Part shown: one piece after another, positions 1-12,350 of the stretch
How positions within the stretch are numbered: position 1 is the first letter of the stretch
Layout: each line of letters begins with the position of its first letter
The notes under the pieces: generated by a model
Database searches by the model: none
The model's input: the letters and a program-made list of their open reading frames with translations, nothing else
Told to the model about the DNA's origin: nothing
Position numbers and translations under genes: made by a program
DNA from: Dipteronia dyeriana
Lineage: Eukaryota; Streptophyta; Magnoliopsida; Sapindales; Sapindaceae
DNA: 64,000 nucleotides
Direction of reading: 5' to 3'
Assembly: GCA_032871835.1 (NCBI GenBank)
Contig: CM065297.1
Span: 90,169,052-90,233,051 of the forward strand

Positions 1-1790
1 GTAAAAACCAAGTCCATTACTTGTATTTATCCTATGGTACTTCCAGTTGGAAAAAGGATTATTCAACAAATTTGAATAAACTCACCTCCTCAGCCGGGTA
101 ACTTGTGAATTTTACGTGTCGCCTTATGAACTCCTTGTACCTTTCTAGACCACCATAAGTCTCCAAGAAATTGTTTACATCAAAGCCCCTCAACCTCAAC
201 TTGGCCTCATCATTTTTAATTTGATAGTCCTCGAGCATGGATACTGGTAGGACTTTGGGAACTCGTGGTGAACTTAATCCCAAGCTATGAATAGTCATAC
301 GCACTCCCAAGTACCATGTGTACCCGTATGGCCCATCTAAAAGAATCATACTCTTTGTGGACTAAGAAGATTGTTGTACATAAGTCGGCAATAGGTCCTC
401 ACACTTTCCCCACGGGTGCATGTTTACCTGAAGGGAATCAAAATTATGGAGATATATTTGGTAGCAGACCAGAAGCTTTTTGATAAATATGAAACTAAAA
501 GGTAGGGAGAATCCCATTAGTGTTTAAACCATTGCTTACATCTTTCCTTCTTAGTTTCCTTAATGTACCCCTTAGTTGAATGTAATTAACTTTCTTACTG
601 AATGTTCCCCATATCATTGCTGCAAGATAAATCCTTCCTTTTCCTAAGTGATTCACACATTTTGCAATAGGTTTTATGTACTCACAAGCCCACACCTGTG
701 TAACAGCCACCACAAAATAATATGTTTACGGTTAAAATACAATAAACAAACATTCTTTAATACCTGGTAATCTTAAACTATAATTACTAATCATCTCCTC
801 CCAGACCCTCCAATAACCACCACTGCTCTAATTCCCTCGAACCATATCATCCATGTTTTTGTACAAACAAGAAAGGCCAGCCCCACCCCAATTGTACAAA
901 GCAATGGAGTACAAGTCTTTTAAGTTTGTCATGTAATATAGGTATGCTACCCCAGCTTTGTCGCACAATAAAGTGCTACCAAGCAATGCAAGTATGAATA
1001 CCCTAGTTAATATGTAAACATTTTCGGCCCACATTTTGTTCCCTCCGAATCCTTTATAAGCTCTATAAAACTCTTGAAAAGTAATATTCTTCTCGACAAT
1101 ATCAACCATAGGCTCTTTACACCACTAGATCAGCTCATCTCTCTTCTTATGAGCATCCATGTCGTACTCTAGTGGCTTTCCACAAACCGGTAAGCCTGTA
1201 ATTCAGTTAAAATTCGGATGAGGTCATCGTCAACTTCCCAAATTCATCGAAGTGAAATTTGTGGGTCATATCCCACCAATGGTCAGCCAGCGCCCTCAAT
1301 ATTGTTCTCTTTCTGCAACAGAAATTCATCCCCCAAAACTTTGATAAATTCACCAAAACCAGCTTCTAAAACCTTCACCTTCATGGCATCGGGCAATTTG
1401 TCATACTGGGATTTGTAAAAGGACCGGTTTATGTATCCTCTAATTCTCTCATGAATAGGCTGCATTTACAAAATCATGATTACAAATATGAACAAAAAAT
1501 TACTTGAACACCTATTCTTATAGTATTAGGCTTACATTAATTGCTACATGTGAGAAGCGTAAATAAAGAATAGGCTTGTGTACATTGACCAAAATGTGTT
1601 TGTTCTTATCCACATAGGGAAGATTCTTCGTAACACCCTAAGTTTCTTGTGATTTTTGTGCCTGGATACAATATTTTACCAGTCGTAACCCATCCATAAC
1701 TTCAACCTCAGACAGCTCACCATCCTGTTGTTCTATAATCCCTTGATGATTTTTCGTTCCATGGAAAAATCAGATCTCTACAAAACACTA
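1..1790 (-). pseudogene. Plant mobile domain (PMD) gene copy A, partial
   Basis: The minus strand carries exon-like blocks at about 62-349, 495-713, 830-1130 and 1283-1465, with a weaker block near 1600-1790. The 830-1109 block contains a segment resembling the PMD core (STLLCDKAGVAYLYYM, then WGGAGLSCLYKNM). The 495-713 block contains the following VWACEYIKP segment. PMD proteins occur both in plant transposons and in the host MAIN/MAIL family, where they act in silencing and genome stability. The blocks are interrupted by stops and frame changes (for example between 1283 and 1109), and no continuous gene model fits without breaks. The gene runs off the left edge, so its C-terminus is not seen. 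It matches copy B at 3887-7310 block for block (GCYEESS, the KxxEAGFG.F segment, the YLG...SLGL block), so the two are paralogues. Function is not claimed beyond the domain family. Confidence 0.6.
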
Positions 1791-1898
1791 ATATAAGCTA
1801 TAATGATATTCATCTAGTTAATAGGTAACAGTTAAATAATAACAAATTTCAACAAATAGTAAAGAACAACAGAGGAAAAGTTCAAAGGATCGAGTTCT

Positions 1899-2537
1899 GG
1901 TTAATTGCAACTATAACAAATAGAATCCAAAACCATTACGTTTAAACATTAATTATCACAGCAAACATATTAAGATACAAACAGAGTGCAAAGCCTGTAA
2001 CCAAACACTACATGCCATCAGGTTAATAGTAATGGTTAAAGAATAAGAGACATCATCTTATAGGACCAATCAAGGAAAAGAAATAGTAGATCAATTTAGG
2101 GTTAATTGCAACTTCAACAAACAGAGTGAGAAACCATTACAAAAATAAAATTTATCACTGCAGACATTTATACTGCAAAATCATTGAGCAAACATAGAGT
2201 GTAAAACTCGTTGCTAAAATCACCATACACTTGACAACAAAAACCTATAATGCAAAATCACTTAACAAAAACAGTATAAAGAAGATGGACATTTAGAAAA
2301 AAAATGGGCATGGAAGCCTTTAGAAATCAGAGGTACTAATACAAGGTACACTTGCTTCATTGAACAAACATAAAGTGTAAAACCTGTTACCAAAATCACC
2401 ATAAGCCTAACAACAAAAACATATGATGCATAACCACTGAAGAATAACAGTGCAAAGAACAAAAATATTTATAGAAAAATTGGGCATGGAAGTCTTTCGA
2501 AAGAAATCAGAGGTACTAATACAAACTACAGTTGCTT
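1899..2537. repeat. Degenerate tandem repeats upstream of PMD copy A
   Basis: Two kinds of imperfect direct repeat lie here. One starts with GGTTAATTGCAAC at 1899 and again at 2100. The other starts with ATTGAGCAAACAT at 2183 and ATTGAACAAACAT at 2359, a period of about 176 bp, and both copies include GGGCATGGAAG followed by AATCAGAGGTACTAATACAA. The stretch is AT-rich and non-coding. It lies on the 5' side of PMD copy A and may be intron or upstream sequence. Confidence 0.7.
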
Positions 2538-3040
2538 GTCAATGTCCTCTGATTTCTTTTGAAAACTTCCACACCTATTGAACTGATTTTACAAAATCAG
2601 ACAAACACATCTAGTTCAGAAGATAGTTGACAAGAGAATGTAAGACTACCGTAGCTGTGTGGGTTGTGGAGTACAGACGACACTTTGACAGTAATGAGAA
2701 CGATGAAGACACAAACCAGCGGTAAAGAAACTATAGTTAAGGTTCATAAATTTTGTGAGTGTTTTGTATATGGAAAGAATTTGTCTTTTAATCTTTAGTA
2801 GTGTTTTTTTTTCTAAAAGAAACTATGAGTTTGGCTAAGTTGCCGTTAAGGTAAGGATACAGGGCCAATTTCAGTCTTTAGATTTTAATCCAATGATGTA
2901 TAAAAATAAATAATTTGAAAATGAAAACAAAAAAGTAACCAACTCTCTCTCCTCTCTATCACATAAATATCCGATAATGTTGCTAGTAACATCTATATAG
3001 CAATACCTAAGAAAAATATAATTAATCTTGTTTTAATTAA
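2538..3040. other. AT-rich intergenic spacer
   Basis: This is the sequence upstream of PMD copy A and downstream of copy B. It contains no convincing reading frame. The part at 2640-2760 may hold the 5' end of copy A, but no clear start codon context can be supported. Confidence 0.4.
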
Positions 3041-3530
3041 TAGCACGTTTTCAAAGGGAAAGATTTTTGAATTTTGTTTCATTTTTTTTTAATTCTATGC
3101 AAACAATGGTTTATCACTTATTACCTCTATAATCAGAAACATACCCAACGCATGGCCATCATAAGTAAAAGTTGCATGAAAATGATAATTAATTAAGTTA
3201 TAGATGTCTTTCTGGTTTCCATTAACGCTGCACTTCTTTCAGAAGATAAATAAAACCATTGAACACTTATATTATTGTTCGATTAAGTGCTCATAGGTAA
3301 AGGTTTTTGATTTTTTTTAAAAAATTCTATACAAACAAGGGTTTATCACTTGTTACCCCTATAAACAAAAACTTGCTCATTGCATGGCCATGATATGTCA
3401 AATTTACAATATTAAGAAAATTAATTAAGTGATAGCTGTCTTTCCACTAACGCTTCACTTCTTTAAAAAAATAAATAAATAAATTCAAGGATTATATTAC
3501 TGATCGATTAAACGATATTGTGTTTCTCGG
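3041..3530. repeat. Tandem duplication of a ~240-bp AT-rich unit
   Basis: Two imperfect direct copies sit head to tail. Anchors are AGATTTTTGA at 3061 and AGGTTTTTGA at 3301. Each is followed by a TTCTAT(G/A)CAAACAA, GGTTTATCACTT, GCATGGCCAT and ATTAATTAAGT series in the same order. No coding frame runs through either unit. Confidence 0.75.
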
Positions 3531-3638
3531 TTATTGATAGTAATCACATTAAAATTGGATGATCTAAATTATAAAATAATATACAGACAAAGTCATACTG
3601 TGCTGTAAAGTCTAAGAGTGTGATCAATATTTGTCGAA

Positions 3639-3694
<56 letters not shown>
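3639..3694. repeat. (TA)n microsatellite
   Basis: A nearly pure TA dinucleotide run with one G interruption close to its left end. It lies in the spacer between the two PMD copies. Confidence 0.95.
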
Positions 3695-3696
<2 letters not shown>

Positions 3697-3886
3697 AGGT
3701 TGATGTCATAATAAACATCAAACAATGTTGATGTTCATTTTGACATAAACAAAAGTAGAGTCATTAAATATTTTTTAAACCTTCAAATATTACACAACAT
3801 CAGTTATTACTAAAATAAATCATGATCAGATAAAAAAAAGTTTGTACACATCACTTTGCTTGAAGTCTGTTTGACTTCCTTGGTGG

Positions 3887-6800
3887 TTAACCTAGATTCG
3901 TAGCATTTGTTTGAGCTCTCTTTCTACCTCTGGTATTCTTTATGTTTGGGGCTTTCTTCAGCTTCCCGTCTGATGCACCAAGTAGAAGAGGAGCAACCTG
4001 CAATATAAGGGCGTCAACATCTTTCCAAAGGATTTTATCAAAGTCTCCGGCCATGACTTCTGCTTGTGTCCCCAGATTGACACCTAATGTACCCTAAGTC
4101 TGTTGTACCTCCATAGCAGCATCTTTGCCTACTTAATTATATTGTAATATAGCAACATTACATCTCGTGTCAGGGGAATTACTCTGATTGGAAACAATGA
4201 ATCACTTCAATTACTAAGTCAACAATTCCTTATGACTTCATAAGAAAAACAATATATCAACAAATATACAGAGCATTCTAAGGTGCCAAATTATTGGGAA
4301 AAATGAAATCTAAGTTGACTTTTTTAGTGTACAAAGGAAACATATGGGTAGGAAAACAAGAGCAAGATTTTTCAAGCAGTATAAAACAATCTCAGTGGTT
4401 TTTCTTTCTTGTGTCTCTTCTTTTTGGGTCCTCTTGATGGTGTAAAACAAAATGCACCTTTAACTATTTTGCTACAGCGGTCGTTTTTAGCCAACTTTCC
4501 ATTCCTTGTTTGACTTGAATCTTCCTCAATTGAATCCATAAAACCCTATAACATAAAACTCGTATCGTCAGATATCAATCCTGACGTTTGTATACCTTCC
4601 TTAGCGGGAGTGGGATTATCATTCCTTTCATTTAGATTCAATTCAATAGAGGACCCGTGTTGTTGTCGTCCTCTAATATTAGCGTCATCATCACTTTTCA
4701 AATAACCATAACTGTTGCCCTCACTAACCCTATCAAAAGGATCTGACTTTTATGAGGATTTAAATGTTCAATCTGTTTCATCCTTTCGTTTGTTCGAAGT
4801 CTCCCCACCTTTGTTCTTTAAACAATACTAACAAACTTATTAGAATAACAAGATGAATTAGAGTCGTAAATTAACATAACTGAAACAATTAACTGAACGT
4901 ACCACACCACATGTTCATCCAATCTTCACGACTTGATCATACTGTCCCTTAATGAGCAATTTGGTCATCCCAGATATCATAGACAGTAGCTTATCATTTT
5001 GGTCAACATACACCTATAAGGCCAACAATAATGCTATATAACGAACTACCTACGACAAATGTGGATTCATACTTTACAAGACACATAAAAATTAAATTAC
5101 TCACATACCGATAGGGTTCAGGCACTTTTGTGTACGGGTTGTCTCTCGGTATTTGCATTAGTACGCATGTGAAGTTGGAGTCTTTACATTCCAAGATGGG
5201 GAGTTGCCAAGGTGGTAACTCGAAATAGTAGATCAATTTTGGATCCAACACACCCTACTCAGATAAAAATACAACAATATCAAAAATATAGAAGCATGGA
5301 CAATTAGAGGGTATTACACATTACATGTTAAACTAACCTCATAAGTAGGGTAATGCTTGAACTTTATGTGTCGCTTCACAAAGTTCCTGTAGTCTCCTGG
5401 ACCATCAACGTTTGGCTACAAGAAATCAGAAGCATCCAAACCCCCTATCCACACCTTGGCCTTATCAGCAGTAATCGGATAGTCCCCGAGCATAGATGCT
5501 TGTGGGACTTTAGGTACACGGGATTAAGTCAATCCCAAGCTTTGAACACTCACTTGCTCTCCCAAGTACCATGCATACCTGCATGTCCCATCTAACAATA
5601 TTCTACACTTTGTGGCCTAGAATGATTGTCGTACATAAAGAGGTAATTGTTTATCGACCAAACCCCATGGGTTCATATTTACCTGAAACAAAACAAAATT
5701 TTAACAATATTAATCAGAGCATAACAGGTAAATAGTTATGAGTAATAATAAATTAAGATTTAGAGATAATACCAATGGTATTTAATGCTTTGCTTACATC
5801 CTTCACTCTCAGGTTCCTCAAATTTTCCCTTACATCAACGTACTTTATTTTCTTCTCTCTACCCCATCTCAAGGCTCGAGGGTAAGTATTATCATCTCTC
5901 AAGCATTTAACTAAGTCGAAAATTGGCTTGATATACTCACAAGCCCACACCTACATATATAGTAGCCAACACAACCATAAAGATTATCTAAAGAACAAAT
6001 AAGTATGATGTAATCACTGAAATTAAAAATACAATACGTACAAATCATTACCAAGCCCGATAAAAACCACCTGTACTGTGATTCCCTCTCATAACAACAT
6101 CCATGTTTTTGTACAAAGTTGAAAGACCAACCCAATTTGTACAAACTTATTGAGGACAAGACTTTTAGCTTCGACATGTAGTACAAATAGGTTGCCCTAG
6201 CTTTGTTGCATAATAAAGTGCTACAAAGAAATGCAATTATGAAAACCCTTGTTAATCTTGCAACATCCTCCTTGCTAAGTTCCTTCCCTCTAAATCCTCT
6301 ATACACATTATACATCTCTGAAAAGCAACCCACTTCTCTACAATATTCGCCATCGGCTGTCCAAACCACATAATGAGCTCATCTCTCTTTTTGTAAGCAT
6401 CCATGTCGTACTCAAGAGGCTTTCCACAAACTAGTATGCCCGTAATTTCATTGAAATATGTTGAGGTCAAGTAATCTCCCTGATTTCATCAAAGTGGAAG
6501 GTATGTATTGTATCCCACCATCGGTCGGCTAGGCCCATGAAAATTGATCACTTTCTGGTTGATAAATCCTTTCCCAAAAGCTTCATAAACATGCCAAAAC
6601 CAGCTTCAGAAACCTTCTTCTTCATAGGGCCAAGCAATTCTTTGTACCATGATTTGTAAATTGAACGATTTCGGCAGCCTCTTATTTCCTTGTCATGAAG
6701 CTATGTGTCAATGAATAAAGTAATTGAAAACCTACCAACAAACTAGTATACTCATTATCATACAATGATTTTTTCAAGCACAGTAAAAATACATATAGCA

Positions 6801-7310
6801 ATCTAGTTATCATACAGTAACAAAAAAAATGATTGTATGATTGTAATTCACAGTAGACAAATCATAAAAAAAATACGTATGGCATTCAAATATAGTACAG
6901 TATAATTAATGATTGTATGATCGTAATTCAAACAATAGAAATATCACAAAATAATATTAAATAATGATCCACATGGAAATTCTTATTCCAACAGTAATAG
7001 TTGATTTTGAATGAAAAACTGAAATGTACTGATCACAAGAAATTTTGTCTAATCACATCTTTCCGTATATAAAAAAAAATTATCCAATAAAAGGAGCTTA
7101 CCCTCAGCATTATGTGCAATGCATGATCACATGGAGAAGATTCTTCGTAACATCCTGATTCGTAACATCCTGACTTCTCAAAGGCTTCGACGAATTGATT
7201 TTGTAACACACGAGATGATATCCACCAGAACTCATCATTGTACAATCCTTCAGTATGCTCTTCATTTTGATCTTATTCGTGTGAAGCTTTAACTGTGGTT
7301 TCAAGCACTC
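3887..7310 (-). pseudogene. Plant mobile domain (PMD) gene copy B
   Basis: Reading right to left on the minus strand, coding-like blocks lie at about 7290-7100 (ending GCYEESSPCDHAL), 6700-6060 (the PMD core, with EITGILVCGKPLEYD, then STLLCNKARATYLYYMSKL and a LYKNMD end), 5950-5753 (VWACEYIKPI and YPRALRWGR), 5640-5353, 5251-5110, and a basic tail ending at 3887 (KNTRGRKRAQTNAT). TGILV.GKP and YPRALRWG resemble conserved PMD stretches, and the basic tail looks like a nuclear localisation signal. Blocks are separated by intron-like AT-rich gaps. There are breaks: a stop in the SLGLT block near 5523 where copy A reads through, a stop in the C-terminal block near 4100, and frame changes around 6260-6480. 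It is probably a dead multi-exon gene or a host-domain-carrying transposon relic. Lack of visible terminal repeats favours a gene duplicate. Confidence 0.6.
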
Positions 7311-7900
7311 CCTTATGACGTGGCATAATAACGACTAAGAAATCCTTATAAGAGACAAATTCAAACTCTGGACTCAGTAGCTTAATGTTGATTGTTGACT
7401 TTAACAAGCATCATATAATGAAAAAACAACACACAAATATAAACTTCTCTCTTGTTGAATTATCAAGCATCATTCAAAAGAAACAAACAACAGACATGTA
7501 ACACAACATACATAAATTTTGGGTAATAAATTGACAAGTAACGCCAACAATTTTTTTTTATTAGGACAAATAAACCCTAAATGTAATCTGTAGTATCTAT
7601 AATCAAATATTTACTCACCTCTTCAAAGTGAAAATCTAAGCAGCGTCAAATTGCTTAAGCCCTGGGACCTTTCACAAGATTTGCGAAGATGAAGAATATG
7701 ATGAGTGCCACGAACACGATGAAGCTTTGTTTTTTTTGTTAGGGTTTCAATTAACCATGATAAACTGATAAAACAAAAATACCTTTCGAGCTTCCTAATA
7801 AATCAACAAGATTTCCCTTAATAAAAATTGTCATTAATGGTTTACAACATTGATTGTATATACAAAATGGACTGTGATATTTGTTTGAGTTCACTTTTGC
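7311..7900. other. AT-rich region upstream of PMD copy B
   Basis: No coding frame is convincing. This stretch lies on the 5' side of PMD copy B and would hold its promoter and leader if the gene was ever transcribed. A purine-rich block at 7680-7730 resembles the block upstream of copy A at about 2690-2720. Confidence 0.35.
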
Positions 7901-7906
7901 TCACCG

Positions 7907-8030
7907 CATTACCGCCTCCTATAAACATGACATGTGTCAATTGAGGGGATAAACTTTTTCAACCTCTTTTATCTTTTAGACAATTTTGCCTCCTAATAGA
8001 CACATGTTATGTTTTTGGGAGTGAGTAATG
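7907..8030. mobile_element. MITE-like hairpin with ~34-bp inverted arms
   Basis: The left arm at 7907-7940 (ACCGCCTCCTATAAACATGA onward) and the right arm at 7997-8030 (GACACATGTTATGTTTTTGG onward) are imperfect inverted complements around a ~55-bp AT-rich loop. There is no coding capacity. Size and structure fit a foldback MITE, but no clear target-site duplication was identified, so the class is open. Confidence 0.5.
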
Positions 8031-8040
8031 CTCGTCTTTG

Positions 8041-8744
8041 TATAGGGGATTGGTGAGTTTTTTTTTTAATACAATCACGTCAAAGTAATTGCTCAATGCA
8101 TTTTCGGTTGAATACACAACTAAAACAAACAATAATGATTATTTTCAAATTAAAAGATATTTTTATTTTTTCTACCAACTCCTGTCTTTCACACTAACCG
8201 ATAATCATCTAATTTTATGTCTCGATAAACAATCTTTGTATAGTCTCTGAAATCTTCGAATCCATCTTCATGACCTACAATAACAAAAAAGTTAGTAAAT
8301 CGCCTATGTCGAATACAGATTTTGGGAAGATTGCTTTCATAGCATGGTCTTGTTTTTCAATCAGCTTTCGCATCGTCAGCTCAAAAGTTGTTCCCGTTCC
8401 TGTAGAAAGGAGAGATGCCAACCATCTCTTCTTTCTACAAACACCTTGTCACGTCACACACCTCTAAAATGTTGTACACTTCTCTTGATGTTGTTTCGTT
8501 GGTATGCTCAATTGAAATAGTTTTGAAGTAATTTAATGAACTTATAGGTTTCCAAAAGAGTAATGCTAGATGTCCCTATCTTCTCATAGTCCAACACCGA
8601 ACAACAAACACAAACACAATTCAATAGTTTGTAGCATATATAATATATAATTACACAATAAAATTCGTGACCATAACACAATAGTTTTGATTATTGGTAA
8701 ATGATGTGGTATATTGATGTGAAATTTTCTTTGGTAATTATTGT
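8041..8744. other. Intergenic DNA ending in a fragment of a dispersed repeat
   Basis: No gene is supported. The last ~55 bp (about 8691-8745, with AAATGATGTGG and TATTGATGTG) match part of the 0.8-kb repeat found at 27979-28790 and 53466-54165. The similarity stops where the Tat-type LTR begins, so the element probably landed in, or truncated, a third copy. Confidence 0.45.
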
Positions 8745-9956
8745 TAATAGCAAAATTTGGCTAGGGATCAAAGAAAAAATTTCCACCCTCCGATCTTTAG
8801 GTAAGGGTCCAAATCCAGGCTTATGCAGTAATGTATCAAAGTCCCCGAGGTCGAGCTACCATGTGACCTTGCATGAGCAAGACGAGGTCACCCATACCTT
8901 CTGAACTTTTGGCAGGCATCCAGACACCATTTAAAGCTCGACGTGACCACATCAAGCTCCATACATAGGGATAGGAGCCCAAAGCCAGGTCGTTATGGGA
9001 ATACCTAAGTTCCCTGAGGTCGAGGTATCTCACGACCTCCCATGGAGCATGCTACCATCTCTACTTTTGTCAAGAGACCGTTAGGGTGTCAAACTCGTCT
9101 TGCAATGCCTTCATGCTTCGACAAGGTATAATCTCAACCTGTCCAAGCAGAGAAAGAGGAAGGTCACAAAGCTCCGGTATAACCAAAAAGTGCCAACATG
9201 ATTAGGTCAAGCTCCATTGGAGGCCTGGTGATCGGATCAAGCTCCCCAGTAATAATTTCAATACTATAGTATACCTCGCCATTCAAGTTAGCAGGCGCCC
9301 TATCTGATGACTTTCATGACGTACCTCGCCAGGGCAATACCAAGGATCAAAGTCAACTCCAAACATGCATAAAAATCATGGCATCATGCAGGTCAAGTCA
9401 TTGAATCCGAAGAGGAAACAAACTTATCTCTCTCTAAGATATCATCGAATCCGTTAAATCAGCCAAAGTCAACGATATTTAAACGTAACATCCCACCAAA
9501 TAAGGGGGATTTGATTCAGCAATTTAAGGCGGGAGAATAAACTGCTAAACCTAAAATAGACAGTATAAATACGTCTGGACATGCATGAAGGAAGGGGGAT
9601 AGAGACCTAGATTCGCCACCAGTTAACGAAGTTCCATGGTCGCCTAAGTTCAATCAACAGAACACGGCTACCGTCAGTAAATTTGGTCCACTTATCGACG
9701 TGCATGAGGTTACAACCATCAACCCAACTAGGATAGATTGAGTGATGCATACCCTTTGTAATCAGTTAACATCAGTCAATGAAATAGTGTCATTTCCATT
9801 ATATATCTCATTACAGCGTCTTGTACTCATCCCATCACCACTCTTAACACCTAACTTTGGTACCGAGGATACCTACCCCGACTGCGACCTCCGAGGTAGT
9901 GGTCTCGAGGGTGTTAATTGATATTCCTAATCTCGAGAGAATTATCGGTTAATACT
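8745..9956 (+). mobile_element. 5' LTR of Tat-lineage Ty3/gypsy element A
   Basis: This ~1.2-kb GC-richer block sits directly before a gypsy primer-binding site at 9960. It has a TATA box at 9564-9571. The right boundary is set by the primer site; the left boundary is estimated from where the flanking repeat ends and is uncertain by tens of bases. The block contains an imperfect internal repeat (CCAAATCCAGG...GAGGTCGAG near 8810-8850 and CCCAAAGCCAGG...GAGGTCGAG near 8970-9025). No matching 3' LTR is found in the window. Confidence 0.6.
9564..9571 (+). promoter_or_regulatory. TATA box in Tat 5' LTR
   Basis: TATAAATA, preceded by CAG and followed by CGTCTGG, lies about 385 bp upstream of the LTR end. 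It marks the likely U3/R boundary region, with transcription expected to start about 30 bp downstream. Confidence 0.55.
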
Positions 9957-9959
9957 TTT

Positions 9960-9978
9960 TGGCACTATCTGTAGGAAC
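9960..9978 (+). promoter_or_regulatory. Primer-binding site of element A
   Basis: TGGCACTATCTGTAGGAAC differs at a few positions from the TGGCGCCGTCTGTGGGAAC primer-site context usual in Tat/Athila-type plant gypsy elements. It follows the LTR end immediately, and gag follows. Confidence 0.65.
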
Positions 9979-10033
9979 AACATCCACACCCATCTTAAAT
10001 TAATTTGTGTCTGCTTATTGTTTTACTTGAATT

Positions 10034-11690
10034 ATGAGGCTTCAATCTTCTCTGGGACAGACCGAGGCATCGGGGCAACAGTCTATCGCTTCAACACAAA
10101 AGGCCCCGAAGAAGGGTAGAAAATCCAGGCACCATAACCCTATTTCAGTCTAACCAACCATTGTGCAGGCATTAGGCTCTCCATTGGTAAACCATACCAT
10201 GCTCGATCAACAAGCAACAGCCTTCGTAGAGAACGTCCGCCTTAGTTTGCTCACTGAAGGTATTACAACCCAATCGGTGAATCCCAATACTAAAGGAGAA
10301 ATGAGTAGACTAGGATCCAGACAGCCTGCTTTTGACTGGTTGAGACCTCCCCCACCAGAACCAGCCTACAGTTGGGCGGGCCCTCAACCCTCAACCCTCA
10401 ATCCGAGAAAGATTAGGGCATATGCTCTCAGTTCCTTGTAGACCATCCTGCTACCAACTCAGGCTAATCAAATCTGTAGTAGACATCCTGCCGTGAGAAC
10501 AATGTGATCCCTCTTACCCGGTAACCTCCAAGTTAGAAGTCTGAGCAGGAACAGGAGGCAACCGGTAAAACGCTCTATAAAATTCCTCTCGTAAAGAAAA
10601 TAAGGTTGAAATATCCAGTTCATCCAAGGGGTCTGATAGTGAGGGATCTGAGGTTTATTCCAAAAGACATGGGAACAAGAGTCTGAGGGACCAGTTGGTA
10701 AGAATGCAGAAAGAGATCCAGTGGTTGAAGAAAAGAAAGCACCATAAAGTCAAGAAGGACCCGCTGAGTGCAATGAAGGCTCCCTTTACTAGGAGGACCA
10801 GAGAAGCTGAGATCCTACCTAAATTCAAGATACCGTCGGATAAGTTCCCTGATGTCAAAAACCTGTAGAGGTCAAGAACACTACTAGGGCAACCATGTGT
10901 CGGATGTTCCCTACCATATATACTGAATATACAAAGACCTGGTTCAGAAAGCTGTCTGTAGAAAGCGTAGATTCATTCATAAAATTTTCAACTGATTTTT
11001 TTATCACAGTTCTAAGGTCTTGAACCACACCCGAAAGATCCCATCACCTACAATATATGATCCAGGAGCGAGGGGAAACCCTTCAATCTTATATAGAACG
11101 ATTTCACAAAGAAGTTATTCAATTGAGAGTTTTGCCGAAAAGGAGAACTTGGCTAACTTTTGTAGGAACATATGGGTAGGAAGGCTATTCTGGTATTTCA
11201 CCAAGCATCCTCCAAAAACCTATCAAGAGGCCTACGATCGGGATTTCAAGTAGGTCAAGATCGATGAGCAGCACAGGATTAAAATTGAGCATGATGATAT
11301 GAGATTGACAAAATGCTAGAAGAAAGAAGCACTCAAACATGTACCAATCCATAAAGCCCATAATGGACCTCCCAACCAATCTTCATACTGCCCACCACCT
11401 CTTCAACCTCAGCAAGACCGGTATCCGGTTAGGCGAACCCCTCATCGAGCTTTACCACCCCCAAGAGTAGTAGCTCCCATGACCCAGGATGAGAGAGGTT
11501 ACAGCTACTACACCTCTCCAAATGCCTCTTGTGAGATCATTTATCTGGCTATCCGAGATAAGGGCTTGCTTAGAAAGCTAGCTCCCTTGAAAACACCGGT
11601 AGATATAAGGAACCTATGCAAGTGTTGTGATGCCCATGAAGATATTAGACACAATACCTCAAAGTGCTTCGGTTTATGTTATTAGATCAA
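10034..11690 (+). pseudogene. Element A gag (Tat lineage), degraded
   Basis: A gag-like frame starts at the ATG at 10034 and is cut by a stop near 10153 (after NPISV), then by many more stops and frame changes. The recognisable capsid part is about 10860-11260, with TWFRKLSVESVDSF and, in another frame, ERGETLQSYIERFHKEV and a KTYQEAYDRD segment, all typical of plant Ty3 gag (retrotransposon gag family). Gag would form the cytoplasmic particle in which the RNA is reverse transcribed. The spacer after 11260 carries the RYPVRRTPH-like linker. It is clearly non-functional. Confidence 0.65.
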
Positions 11691-11999
11691 AACATCGGTA
11701 AGAAGTGGCTATTTGGTGGAGTTCTTATAGCAGGTCCACGATAATATCCACACAAGAAATGAGGTACATGAAGAGATATAGGACCATGCTGAGAATAGAA
11801 AAGGACTACAGAAGGACCTGATGCAACAAATTGAGGTCATACATATTATCAGTGGAGTCCCCACATCGGTAGGAACCTCCAACATCTCTAGAAAGAACCA
11901 CGCCAAGAAGATACCCTGGATCAAAGAGGATCAGGGGATTTTCAAGGTTGATCAGGGTTATGTTGGGACCTCTTAGCCTGCTCAGATCATATTCATTAA

Positions 12000-12350
12000 A
12001 GTTGATGTATACAACATCATCCAGCCGTATGATGATCCTAAGGTTTTCACTGTGCATATCGCCAATTGCCTGGTCAACCGCATGTTGATCGACACAGGTA
12101 GCAGCTTGCACATCACGTTTAAAGACACCCTTGAGAAGCTCATCTTGAAACAGTGATTTGTAGGGGTCTCCTTCGTACCAGTAAGGTCGAAGATCTTATC
12201 GGTAATAGTTGGGACCTCAAATCTGTAACAAAACCTCTTGACGAAATTTATCGTGGTCGATACCCCCTCGACCTACAATGCCATCTTAGGAAGGCCCTTC
12301 CTAGGTCCTGTCCATATACCATATTGTCTTAAAATTACCGAGAGGAAATA
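12000..12350 (+). pseudogene. Element A aspartic protease domain
   Basis: The translation around 12082 gives MLIDTGSSLHI, the D-T-G-S active-site motif of retroviral-type aspartic proteases in plant gypsy elements, preceded by a VHIANCLVNR strand. The protease would cleave the gag-pol polyprotein. Downstream, TYNAILGRPFL marks the end of the domain. Stops and frame changes separate it from gag and RT. Confidence 0.65.

Noticed and set aside
8220..8310. Minus-strand phrase YRDIKLDDYRLV resembling a protein kinase catalytic loop
   Set aside because: Too short, followed by a stop, and no other kinase motif nearby.
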